From: an uncultured Lachnospiraceae bacterium
Lineage (GTDB): Bacteria; Bacillota; Clostridia; Lachnospirales; Lachnospiraceae
NCBI GenBank assembly: GCA_947175035.1
Contig: CAMWLG010000002.1
Coordinates: 57,914-121,913, forward strand
Length of the DNA stretch: 64,000 nucleotides
Reading direction: 5' to 3'
Notes under the pieces: model-generated
What the model saw: only the letters and a program-made list of their open reading frames with translations
Database searches by the model: none
Told to the model about the DNA's origin: nothing
Translations under genes and position numbers: made by a program
Shown: one piece after another, positions 19,875-29,700 of the stretch
Layout: each line of letters opens with the position of its first letter
Numbering within the stretch: the stretch's first letter is position 1

Positions 19875-21551
19875 ATGTTAAATTATAAGAGATATCAAAA
19901 GAATCCTGTGATGGATTATCCGGAGAGGGAATGGCCGAATAAGGAGATTACCAAGGCACCCGTTTGGTGCAGTGTTGACTTGAGGGACGGCAATCAGGCT
20001 TTGATCGATCCCATGGTAGTGAATGAGAAAATCGAGATGTTTCAGTTCCTCATCAAGCTTGGCTTTAAGGAGATTGAGATAGGGTTTCCGGCGGCGAGCC
20101 AGATAGAATTTGACTTTCTGCGGCAGTTGGTGGACAGGAAGCTGATCCCTGACGACGTGGTGGTACAGGTTTTGACCCAGTGCAGGGAGGAGCTGATCGA
20201 CCGTACTTTTGAGTCTATCGAAGGCTGTAAGCAGGCAATTGTACATATTTATAATTCCACATCCACCCTGCAGAGGGATGTGGTGTTCCACAAGGATAAG
20301 CCCGAGATCATGGAGATTGCTCTGGAGGGCACGCGGATGGTAAAGGAGCGTGCCGCCAAGTTCCCGGGCAAGATTATTCTGGAGTACTCCCCGGAGAGTT
20401 TCACGGGCACGGAGCCGGAGTATGCCGCCGAGATTTGTAATGCGGTGATCAATGAGTGGGGGCCCACGCCGGAGAATCCCATGATTATCAATCTGCCTTC
20501 CACGGTGGAGATGACCACGCCCAATGTGTTTGCCGACCGTATCGAGTGGATGATCAAGCATCTGGACAACAGGGAAAGCCTTGTCATCAGCGTGCATCCC
20601 CACAATGACAGAGGGACGGGGGTTGCGACTGCGGAGCTGTCTTTGCTTGCGGGGGCTGACCGTATCGAGGGGACGCTTTTTGGCAACGGCGAGCGCACCG
20701 GAAATGTGGACGTGTTGAATATTGCCTACAATATGTTTTCCCAAGGGATTGATCCCAAGCTGAATATCGAGAGTGTGAACGAGATTATCGAGATATATGA
20801 GCGCTGCTGTAAGCTGCCCATTCATCCCAGACACCCTTATGCAGGGAAGCTGGTGTTCACCGCCTTTTCCGGCTCTCATCAGGATGCCATCAACAAAGGC
20901 GTGCATGCCATGAAGGAGCGGGGCAGTGAGATTTGGCAGGTTCCCTATCTGCCCATCGACCCCTCTGATATTGGCAGGGATTATGAGCCCATCGTGCGCA
21001 TCAATTCCCAGTCCGGCAAGGGCGGTGTGGCGTTTGTCATGGATACTTATTTTGGATTCAAGCTGCCCAAGGCGATGCAGAAGGAATTTGCCAATGTGAT
21101 TCAGGAGATCTCCGAAAGACAGGGAGAGGTTTCTCCGGAAAGAATCATGGAATGCTTCAAGGAGGAATACTTAGATAAGAAAGAGCCGATTCATTTCAGA
21201 AAGCTTCGCATGGATGATTTGAGCGGTTCCGTGAAGTCTGAGTTTGATACCAGAGTGTCCGTGGTTTACACCAACAATGGAGTTGAGAAATATTTTGAGG
21301 CGGTGGGTAACGGACCCATTGATGCCGTGCAGAGAGGGCTTGCGGAGGAACTGGGTATCCGCATCAAGATTTTGGATTATGAGGAGCACGCTTTACAAAG
21401 CGGTTCCAACTCCCAAGCGGCTGCCTATATCCATCTGTTGGATGCGGAGACGGGGCATGTGACCTACGGTGTGGGCGTAAGCTCCAACATTACCCGCGCC
21501 TCCGTGAGAGCAATTTTCTCTGCGGTGAACAGACTGGGGCTGGGGAATTAG
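19875..21551 (+). CDS. leuA: 2-isopropylmalate synthase
   Basis: LeuA condenses acetyl-CoA with 2-oxoisovalerate, the first committed step of leucine synthesis. The 558 residues match the long LeuA type. The catalytic TIM-barrel part shows SVDLRDGNQALIDPM near residue 33 and the metal-binding HPHNDRGTGVA near 241. The C-terminal 130 residues form the regulatory domain (with the SNSQAAAYIHL segment) that usually mediates leucine feedback. No T-box or other leu genes are adjacent. Its stop codon overlaps the stop of the convergent DUF3048 gene. Confidence 0.96.
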   Translation: MLNYKRYQKNPVMDYPEREWPNKEITKAPVWCSVDLRDGNQALIDPMVVNEKIEMFQFLIKLGFKEIEIGFPAASQIEFDFLRQLVDRKLIPDDVVVQVLTQCREELIDRTFESIEGCKQAIVHIYNSTSTLQRDVVFHKDKPEIMEIALEGTRMVKERAAKFPGKIILEYSPESFTGTEPEYAAEICNAVINEWGPTPENPMIINLPSTVEMTTPNVFADRIEWMIKHLDNRESLVISVHPHNDRGTGVATAELSLLAGADRIEGTLFGNGERTGNVDVLNIAYNMFSQGIDPKLNIESVNEIIEIYERCCKLPIHPRHPYAGKLVFTAFSGSHQDAINKGVHAMKERGSEIWQVPYLPIDPSDIGRDYEPIVRINSQSGKGGVAFVMDTYFGFKLPKAMQKEFANVIQEISERQGEVSPERIMECFKEEYLDKKEPIHFRKLRMDDLSGSVKSEFDTRVSVVYTNNGVEKYFEAVGNGPIDAVQRGLAEELGIRIKILDYEEHALQSGSNSQAAAYIHLLDAETGHVTYGVGVSSNITRASVRAIFSAVNRLGLGN

Positions 21552-22714
21552 CGGAAAGTAAAGGAATCATTCTCGTTTACAATGCATATCATGGTTTTTC
21601 CAGTGTTTAATAAGATTTCATTGCCGGCGTCATCATAATATTTGGTGGCGCCGTAATCACTGTCCTTTTTCCAATTGACATGAATCCCCTTGCCATTGGT
21701 GAAAAACCAACCATCACGGGTGTTATCGTGACATTGCAGCACCAGATAACCTTTGGCGTCCAACACCTCCTGCTTTACATATTGGACAATCACGTTCTTG
21801 AAGGCCAGCTGTTCTCCGGTCACCGCATCCACATGGGGCTCGTCCGAGCCTCCGGAGAGATGCTGGGAGCGATAATAGAGACCATCCTCCTCGTTGAACT
21901 CAAAGTAGCAGCGGGTTAAGGGGTAAGAGCCGGACATATCGATATAAGTGGCGTTTGACGCGTCACCGCCATACTGTGCCAGGGTGTTTGGTTCGGCCTT
22001 GGTGGCAAAGGTGAAATGGGAATCCTCTGTCAATCCGCGGTAGGACAGGTCATAATCCTTATTTTCAATGCGCTCCAGGAGCTTCTCTCCGTCCGTGTAT
22101 ACATTGTGCGGGTCGGGCCGGTCTTTGGAGCGGTAGAAGGCGCGTCCGTCCCTGGCGGTGATTCCGTCAATATGTTCGGTGTTCTTCTCCGCCATCAAAT
22201 CATTGATATAGTAAGGCCCGCCAAAGTGGACAAAGAAAGCATCCCACTCAAAGGCCCAATAAGCATAGTAAGTCCGTGCGCTTCGAATATTGCCAATTCG
22301 CTTCAAATTCTCCCAATCCTCGTAAATCGCCATAAGACGGGTAATACGTGCCTCCACGTTTGCTTCATATATAATGGACGCTTCGGAGAGATTGTAGTGG
22401 GGAACAGCGGCGCTCTCGTTGGGAATCATAACCGCGATAGGACGTGTATTGGCCACGTCAGCAGACACCCACTCGTTGGTCAGACGACTGCGCACCATGC
22501 CTTCCTGGGGTGGCTGCGTGTCATCCTCAACTACGACTTGAACATTGGAAGTACTCTGATTTCCCGTGCTGGGGAGAAGGTTCTCGCCAAGGGATTCTGT
22601 CTGCGTCGGGGCTGGCTCCTCCTGTGACTTGCCGCCACAGCCCATCAGTAGGGGCAGACAAAGAAGAGGGAGACAGAGTAGAAGAATTAAATATCTACTG
22701 TTATTATAACGCAT
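21548..22714 (-). CDS. yerB: DUF3048 lipoprotein (YerB-like)
   Basis: A predicted lipoprotein of 388 residues. The N-terminus has a hydrophobic stretch ending in the lipobox LLMGC (lipidated cysteine near residue 26), then a Ser/Thr/Pro/Glu-rich linker. The remaining sequence is a DUF3048 domain (RPIAVMIPNESAAVPHYNLS; LKRIGNIRSARTYY), the family of Bacillus YerB; its activity is not established. The minus-strand ATG at 22714 follows a GAGGAAA site. It lies 58 bases after the PAP2-like gene in the same direction, so the two are probably co-transcribed. Confidence 0.9.
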   Translation of the reverse strand: MRYNNSRYLILLLCLPLLCLPLLMGCGGKSQEEPAPTQTESLGENLLPSTGNQSTSNVQVVVEDDTQPPQEGMVRSRLTNEWVSADVANTRPIAVMIPNESAAVPHYNLSEASIIYEANVEARITRLMAIYEDWENLKRIGNIRSARTYYAYWAFEWDAFFVHFGGPYYINDLMAEKNTEHIDGITARDGRAFYRSKDRPDPHNVYTDGEKLLERIENKDYDLSYRGLTEDSHFTFATKAEPNTLAQYGGDASNATYIDMSGSYPLTRCYFEFNEEDGLYYRSQHLSGGSDEPHVDAVTGEQLAFKNVIVQYVKQEVLDAKGYLVLQCHDNTRDGWFFTNGKGIHVNWKKDSDYGATKYYDDAGNEILLNTGKTMICIVNENDSFTFR

Positions 22715-22772
22715 GTTTGTTTTTCCTCTTTCCTAATTAAATATCATCTTTAAAAATTTTAGATTAATAATT

Positions 22773-23234
22773 TTAAAATTGATAATGGAGTCCTGTTGCA
22801 ATCAGGATACCCAAAATAGCGCCTGCTAATACTTGAAGAGGTGTATGTCCAACAAATTCCTTTAATTTTTCATAGGCGGAGAGCTCGCTGCGCCCCATGG
22901 CGGCAAAGGTTTCCATGATATCGTTTAACAGCTTTGCCTGGACGCCGGTCTCCCACCTCACGCCGATAGCGTCATACATGACAATGATGGCAAGAAGCAG
23001 GGCGGCTGCAAATTCAAAGCTGCCAGTGCCGTATTCAAAAGCCGTGGCTGTGGCGAAGGCGCACACGGTAGCGGAGTGTGAGCTGGGCATACCGCCGCTT
23101 CCGACCAATCGTTCCGCCACGAATTTCTTGGTAAAAAACAGATGGATGATCGTCTTCAGAACCTGGGCGACGAACCAGCCGCACGCGGCGGAGATGAATA
23201 TTGTATTTCCTAAAAAATCTAGTAGAGGCTGCAT
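22773..23234 (-). CDS. Divergent PAP2-family membrane protein (DUF212, YuiD-like)
   Basis: A 153-residue membrane protein of the divergent PAP2/acid phosphatase family. It shows the family patterns GGMPSSHSATVCAFA (about residues 47-61) and YDAIGVRWETGVQA, and about four hydrophobic segments. The SSHS stretch corresponds to the phosphatase motif of PAP2 enzymes. The substrate is unknown; a lipid phosphate such as an undecaprenyl carrier is one possibility, not shown here. A minus-strand promoter candidate lies upstream. Confidence 0.9.
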   Translation of the reverse strand: MQPLLDFLGNTIFISAACGWFVAQVLKTIIHLFFTKKFVAERLVGSGGMPSSHSATVCAFATATAFEYGTGSFEFAAALLLAIIVMYDAIGVRWETGVQAKLLNDIMETFAAMGRSELSAYEKLKEFVGHTPLQVLAGAILGILIATGLHYQF

Positions 23235-23292
23235 ATGATTACACTCCTGTATGTTTAGATTGATAGAGCTTTGGGAAATTACCCTTATGGTT

Positions 23293-23321
23293 AGTATATC
23301 CTATTTTATGGGAAAAGTCTA
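23293..23321 (-). promoter_or_regulatory. Promoter candidate for the PAP2-like and DUF3048 genes
   Basis: On the minus strand, TAGACT (23321-23316), a 17-base spacer and TATACT (23298-23293), about 60 bases before the ATG at 23234. Confidence 0.5.
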
Positions 23322-23720
23322 TGGTGGAGTTTGGACATCACATTCAGTTGATAATATACTTTTTTTCGGTGTTTCGCCGTATTCCCAAATTTGAGGTTTG
23401 TGTAGTTGTTACTGTTAACCAATGATTTTTAAGCGTTTTGTAGGAGTATGAAGTATTGGATTATTTAAAAACATGTGTTATTGACCGCCTTTTAACAATT
23501 CCAAGGAAAGGTTGACGGTTGTGGGTGATGGCAATAAAGCTAACGCTATCTTTTACACGCTTTCAGTGTGAATTCAAACATAATTTCTTGACAAGCGGAC
23601 TCTAGGGGGTAACATGAGACATGGCTATCGGGTACCGTGTCAGGGTGACAAGGCAGGTGTGCGTTGGCGAGCCTGCCAAATATTTCCATGGATTTTTTTA
23701 GAATAATATTCAGGAAATGA
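23322..23720. other. Intergenic stretch of about 400 bases between divergent promoters
   Basis: No conserved gene was recognised. It holds a short hairpin near 23,349-23,361 (CGGTG/CGCCG with a TTT loop), a GGCAGG/CCTGCC inverted repeat around 23,660-23,685, and a possible 30-codon ORF at 23614-23706 with a poorly spaced AGGGGG before its ATG. Because the promoter at 23721-23750 lies downstream of all this, the region is probably not the leader of the giant surface-protein gene. I could not fit it to a riboswitch class. Confidence 0.4.
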
Positions 23721-23750
23721 TTGACAGATAAGGATATTCGGTAGTATAGT
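23721..23750 (+). promoter_or_regulatory. Promoter candidate for the giant surface-protein gene
   Basis: A perfect -35 TTGACA (23721-23726), an 18-base spacer and TATAGT (23745-23750). It predicts a leader of about 43 bases ending in the strong ribosome site AGAGGAGG. Confidence 0.75.
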
Positions 23751-23799
23751 ATAGAGGAATTTCTAACGAAAAACAAACGAAATGAGAGGAGGATTTGTT

Positions 23800-26700
23800 A
23801 TGAAGAGTAACAAAAGGCTGTTAGTACGTTGCAAGAGAGTTCTTGCGTGGCTGCTGGCAGTAACTATGGTGACAGGGACGTTGCCGGCATCCGCTGTGTA
23901 TGCGGCAGAGCTTCCCGTTGTAGACGCGGAGGATGTTTCGGTTTTACCTGCTGATGACGTTACTACAGGCGACGTTGCCGCAGAGGATGCGAAGCTCATG
24001 GATGTGTCTGATCCTGCGGACGGGGGGGTAGATGAGGATATCAAAGGGGTGATATACGCGGTGGAATCACCCACGACGGTATATACATTTGACAGAACGG
24101 ACTTTGATGAAAATTACGAGACGACTCTGCCCTATGGTGATGTGCGTATTGCTGGTAATTGGCAATACGACGGATGGGAAGAGGAGATCCTGAATCGTGT
24201 TCATATCATTGAAAATGGTGCGGATCAGGGTTCTTTGAACGACAATTATGGCTTATGGAATTCCGAATGGAAATGGAAGGAGAAGGCGGAGGATAACTGG
24301 GCGCCTTTGAAAGAGAATGATTTCTCGGTTGGACCCAATCGCGGTTCTAAGGTAGGAACCTATGTGTATACCATTACCATTCCTGAAACTGCGAATAAAA
24401 ATAACGAGGCAAAGATTGAGATTACGTTGACGATTGCCAAAGCAGAGGTGGAGCCTGAGGTTAGGATTGATCCTGTGGATGCCGGGACTTTGGCACAGAG
24501 CATCAAGGCTGATGATGTTATGGCTGCCATTTATGATCCTGACTATTATAGCAATCGTAATCTTACCTATGACGAGGATAAGACAAAAGCCGAGATTGTT
24601 CTGTCATATGCGGTCAAGAATGCGTATGACGGGTCTGTGGTGAACGGTCAGCTTTTAAAGACCGGGGATTATCTGGTTGAGATTACACCTGCCTTCGGTG
24701 ACCTGGCGACAGAGGACTTAAAGGCAAAGTGCACGCTGAAGCCTGTGATTGTGAAGCTGCAGATGGCTGACTTGATTCGGCCGGAGGTAACCATGGAGCT
24801 GACCAGCAGGTGGGCGGTTAAGGATGCCCAGGGTCAGGATACCGGGGATAAGGAGTATTATGTGACTTACACTCCCGGCGAGGATGGCAAGGGGGTTGCT
24901 ATTGCTGATCCCCAGAGACCTGCGGATTACGAGTTGAAAGTTCGGTACCAGAATGGTTATGATGCGGAGAAGGGCGAGCCTAAGTATACTGACATTACAT
25001 ACACGGATGCGGATCTGTGCTGTGAATGGCTTGATGAATACGGGAATAAAATGGATAGTGCGCCTGTCAATGAGGGTACCTATCGTTATAGAATCACTTA
25101 TTTGGGTCAGGCGGGTCTGTACGACGGAACACAGTCCGATTATATTGAAGTAACAGTAAAGCCTATGAAGTTGACACTTAAGCCGAAGTGGAAAGAATCC
25201 GCCAAGGATTCCGGCAAGGATCCTGTATTCTATGCAGGAATGACGGCAAGGGATGTGATTGCGGCTCTTGATTATGATGTGATAGATGAGAGTGGCAAGA
25301 CTGTTGCTGTTGACAGACTGCATATTTGGGGCGATGCCTCGAATTATAACAGAACTGTACCTTATGAGCCGGTGTTTGAAGTGCGGGTTGGAGAAGAGGT
25401 AGAGGAAAACGGCACAAAGACCATTCAATATAATAAGGTTATTAATAACAATGGTGTATTGACCTATGAGACTTCTAAGCCTTACCGTGTACAGTTTAGT
25501 ACAAATAAGGGTATTTATAGAGGAGATGGCTACGAGTATACAACAAATATCAATGGTTCTGGTACGGATGCCAATTATGAAGTAAAGGTTGACCCTGAGA
25601 CATTGAATGCTAATGTTTTGACAGTGACAATGAACCAGGGATATGTGGCGAAGATTGACGCAAGCAAGATTCCTGGGTTGGACGGGGAAACTCGTGCCAA
25701 CGGTGTGGGCGATACCTATGAGAAACCGATTGTTAAGGTATATGACAGAAAGGCTCTCTATGACGGGCGTGCGCCGTACAAAGTTGCGGAGGTTACAGGT
25801 GGTCAGAGCGGGACAGAGCCTCTTGCCTCCGGTACGGATCTGAAGATCACCTACACATGGCAAGAGCAGGTAGCTGAGCCGGTAACCTCGATAAAGCCCG
25901 GCACCACCGATGAGAAGGTGACGGAGTACTATTTTGACAATGTGGGTTATTGGAACAATATTCCGTGGGAGGCGGATGATCAGGGTGATCTTTGGAATGC
26001 GGGTAATTACAGATTAATGATTACCTATAATGATCCTGAACATGTGAATTATGCGGCTCCGGTATATGTATACTATAGAATTGAGAAGCAGAAGATCATG
26101 GTAGAGCCCGTGACTGCTCCCAATGCGCTTACAGAGACAAGTGTTAGCGACTATATCAAGGATAACAGATCTCAGTTTGGTTACGAGATTTGGACTGTGG
26201 ATGACAATGGTGCGAAACAGACAAAGCTCTTTACCACGGCTGCGAGCGGGGAGAACAACACGACTGCCAACGAGCCCGAGAACAGTTGGGTGGAGGGAAA
26301 GCCTTCTGGGAGTAGTAATGTAGTTTCAGGAGACTTCTATATTGATTGGACTGTTAAGGGAAAGAGTGCTACGGAAACGGATTACAGAGCTTACTACACC
26401 TTCACGGATGAGGTATCTTATCGCCTGGAGGTGCAGAAATTGCGCCTGAGAAATTCGAATTATATGGACTACGAGAGAGTCAACAAGGGTACGGCTGACG
26501 CACCGGACTATGTGAGCGAGACTTTGAACAAAACTTTGGATCTCAAGCTGGATAAGATGGGAACCACAGAGCTTAAGTTCAAGATTGATGAAAAGCAGCT
26601 GACCGATATGGTATACAATGGTCAAGAGTACAGCAGAGAGAAAGTTGCCAGTGCGGTGAAGCTTACAAAGGCAGATGGCACGGAAGTTACGGATGTGATG

Positions 26701-29700
26701 CCGGAGTATCATTGGTATTATGATGGTTACAGCGAAGGATATGATCATTATGAGGACACTAATTTTGAGTGGCCCGTTAACGGTGGTACTTACAGGCTTG
26801 CAGCCAGCTTTGCGGGTAACACTACCTACAAGGCAGTGAGCCAGGAGACGATTGGGACTTTTAATATCACACCCAAGGAGATTACTGCCGAGGTTGTGCT
26901 GGATGAAGAAATTGTAGCAGGACATAATTTTGATGACTATGATTATCCTATCGTGTTTGCCGGATATGTGGCGAATGAAGAAGGAACAGGTAAGGATGAC
27001 ACCAATTTGTTCACATGGCAGGGATATAAGGATGAAGAGGGCTATTATGACTACGGTGAATATCCGGCTGTGAGCGGTCGTTCCGTTGTTGTAAAAGACG
27101 ACCAGGGAAAGGTTGTATCCAAATATAAGGGCGAAAAGACCTATACCGCATATGTGAGTGTTGGACTTTATAGTAAGTATAGTAGAAACTATACGGTGAA
27201 GCCTGTAAACAAGACCTTTACGACAGTAAGGGGTAATGCGAGGATTGAAGCAACAAGCGTATATTCCGACAGGCAGATTGAAGAGGTTTCATTGACCGAG
27301 AAGATTGCTGACATGACTCATACCATTAAGCCCGAGCAGGGAATCGCTTATGTCAATAATTTTAAGCCTTCCTATCAGAATGGCAATCGATATGGCGATA
27401 AAAAGGTATCCGGCAACTATATTGTATTCAAGATTTACATGCCTGCTGAGTATGATACTCCTGCAGAAACATGGAAGAATGCTTTCTTTGTGAATGAAAT
27501 TGAGAAAGCAGGCGGCTATGTGCTTGATTATGCGGATAACAGCAATCATTATGCTAACTATATCACAGTAGCGTTCGGTACTTCAAAAGAAGCTGAGAAT
27601 AAGCAGCCGCAGTTCAGGATTCGTTGGGAGAACGATTATATCGAGACCTTTATCGTGGACTTCTCAAGCGCTGAGCTTGGTGCGGATTTGACTAAGACGG
27701 TAGAGCCTAAGTCCCTTGCATTCAACACGCCGAACAAGAAGATGGCTGTAGGCGAGACTCAGGCTTTGGATGTGAAGATGTCTAAGAAGCTGCAGAATGA
27801 TGTGATCTGTCTGCGGTACAAGGTTGAAAACGGAACAGATGTTCTGTGTGTAGATGAAAAGACCGGTTTGGCAACAGCTTTGTCAGTTGGTAAGGCAGAC
27901 GTGTCCGTGACCCCTGTCCGTGAGGATGAGAATGGCCAGATGGTGGCTATCATTGGTGCGAAGCCCGCAAAGGTGACCATTAATGTAACGACCGTGACAG
28001 CGCCTAAGATCCAGAAGACAGTTGCCTTGGATAATCAGGTGACGGTTACTTATGGTGCGGTGCCTGACGGATGGCGCAGAGAGTTCTATATCCTTGAGGG
28101 TAAACTCAAGGCAGATGATTTTGAGAAAAAGATTGCGGCCATGACCAACGGAATCTATGATGAAATCTACGAGGGAAGCTTTGAGGGAAGCTTTGTGGTA
28201 GCTCCTGTTTATGACAGTGAAACACTTCTGGATGCCAAGACCTATATTAAGACAATTGGAGGTTTGAAAGCGGATACGAATTACACGATATACGTGAGAA
28301 ACGTGAACCGCCCGAGAACTTTGTCAGACGGATGTAAGGTGGAGCTGGCTCCTAAGGGTAATGTGAGGAGCTTCAAGACTTCTAAGCCTCAAGTGAAAGC
28401 ATTAGACTTGGTATTTGACTATGGCGAGGGTAAGCCCGTACAGGCGCATCCTTATTACGAGGGCTATACGGTTAAATTGACAACTGGGAGTATTAAGCTG
28501 GAGACGCTTGGGACATTCCAGGAGCTTCCAAAGAATGTGGCAGCCGATGTACAGGATCTCTATTGGGTTTCTCTTCCTATAAAGGATTCAACGGATAAGA
28601 AGACTTATGTGGCTCCAAAACTGGTTTATCAGGTAGCGACGAGAAACACGACTATGAGAGAGGGATATATTGATCACGAAGGTAGCTACTACTATTATCC
28701 GACCTCTTATGCTACATTTGATAAGTCAGGGAAGTTAAAGCTGAACATGGCGGAGACGGTGTATGTCAGAGTCATGGACAGCACGACAAAATTGGCATCT
28801 GATTGGGAGAGGCTTGAGATTACGGCAGAACCTGACGCGATTGTCAGCAAGGCCACGACGCTGGAAGTAGGACAGGGTGCATACCTTGAGAATCTGGTAG
28901 ACTACAAGGAAGGCAGCACTCTGGTGAGAGGCAGTAATTTCAACAGACATATCGTGTATGACCAGGCGTTAAAGGATGCTGTTGCACAAAACCCTAACTT
29001 TGAGCTTAATGCAAACGGATACATCCGTGCGATTGGTCAGGGAACCTTGAGCTTGAAGGTCAAGGAGCTTTACAGTGGTGGGGAGGCTACCATAACCTTG
29101 AAGACCAAGGCTTTGGCTGCACCCGCTGGATTGAAATCAACTTTCGTGACAGATAAGAATGCGCAGATGTGCTTTAACTATGATGGTAAGGCTAATTATT
29201 TCAAGGTTGAAGTTACAGACGGCAGAGGCAGACTGGTTTTGAGTAAGTTGTATGACAAGAGTGGCGATTTTGCTAGATCTCGTAATTATGTATATGATTC
29301 CACTTTGAATAGGTATCTTACCTATACTGAGGAGTATGCGCGAGGTTATGATCTGTCCGGTCTTGGTGGGAATTATTATTATCAGGACGCTAAGGGGAAG
29401 ACATATTATTCCTTTGAACTTAATAACCTCACCAAGCTTTCCAGCTACACCGTGAATGTAACGGCACTTTACCAGAATGGCGAAGGGACTGTATGTGTAC
29501 CCTCCAAGCTGGTTAAGAAGGTAGTTAAGACAACCAAGATGCCTGCAAGTTATAGTTATTTGCAGAAAGTTGGATTGAACGGTGCTTATGGCGGCATAGA
29601 TATTTCTTATAGGGGTATTGTAAGCAATGGTTCTGGTTCTTTGAATACTGGTGACAATAGTGTATTTGTGTCCGGTAATACTTATACTTTGTATTCTGCG

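Noticed and set aside
23235..23799. Possible c-di-GMP riboswitch before the giant surface-protein gene
   Set aside because: Surface-protein genes in Clostridia can have them, but the conserved core was not found, and a clear promoter lies only about 50-80 bases before the start codon, leaving no room for an aptamer.
24718..25863. Long open frame on the minus strand inside the giant surface-protein gene
   Set aside because: It is antisense to a clear coding sequence with signal peptide and domains, has no recognisable protein features and no ribosome site. A similar one at 29137-30411 was dropped for the same reasons.
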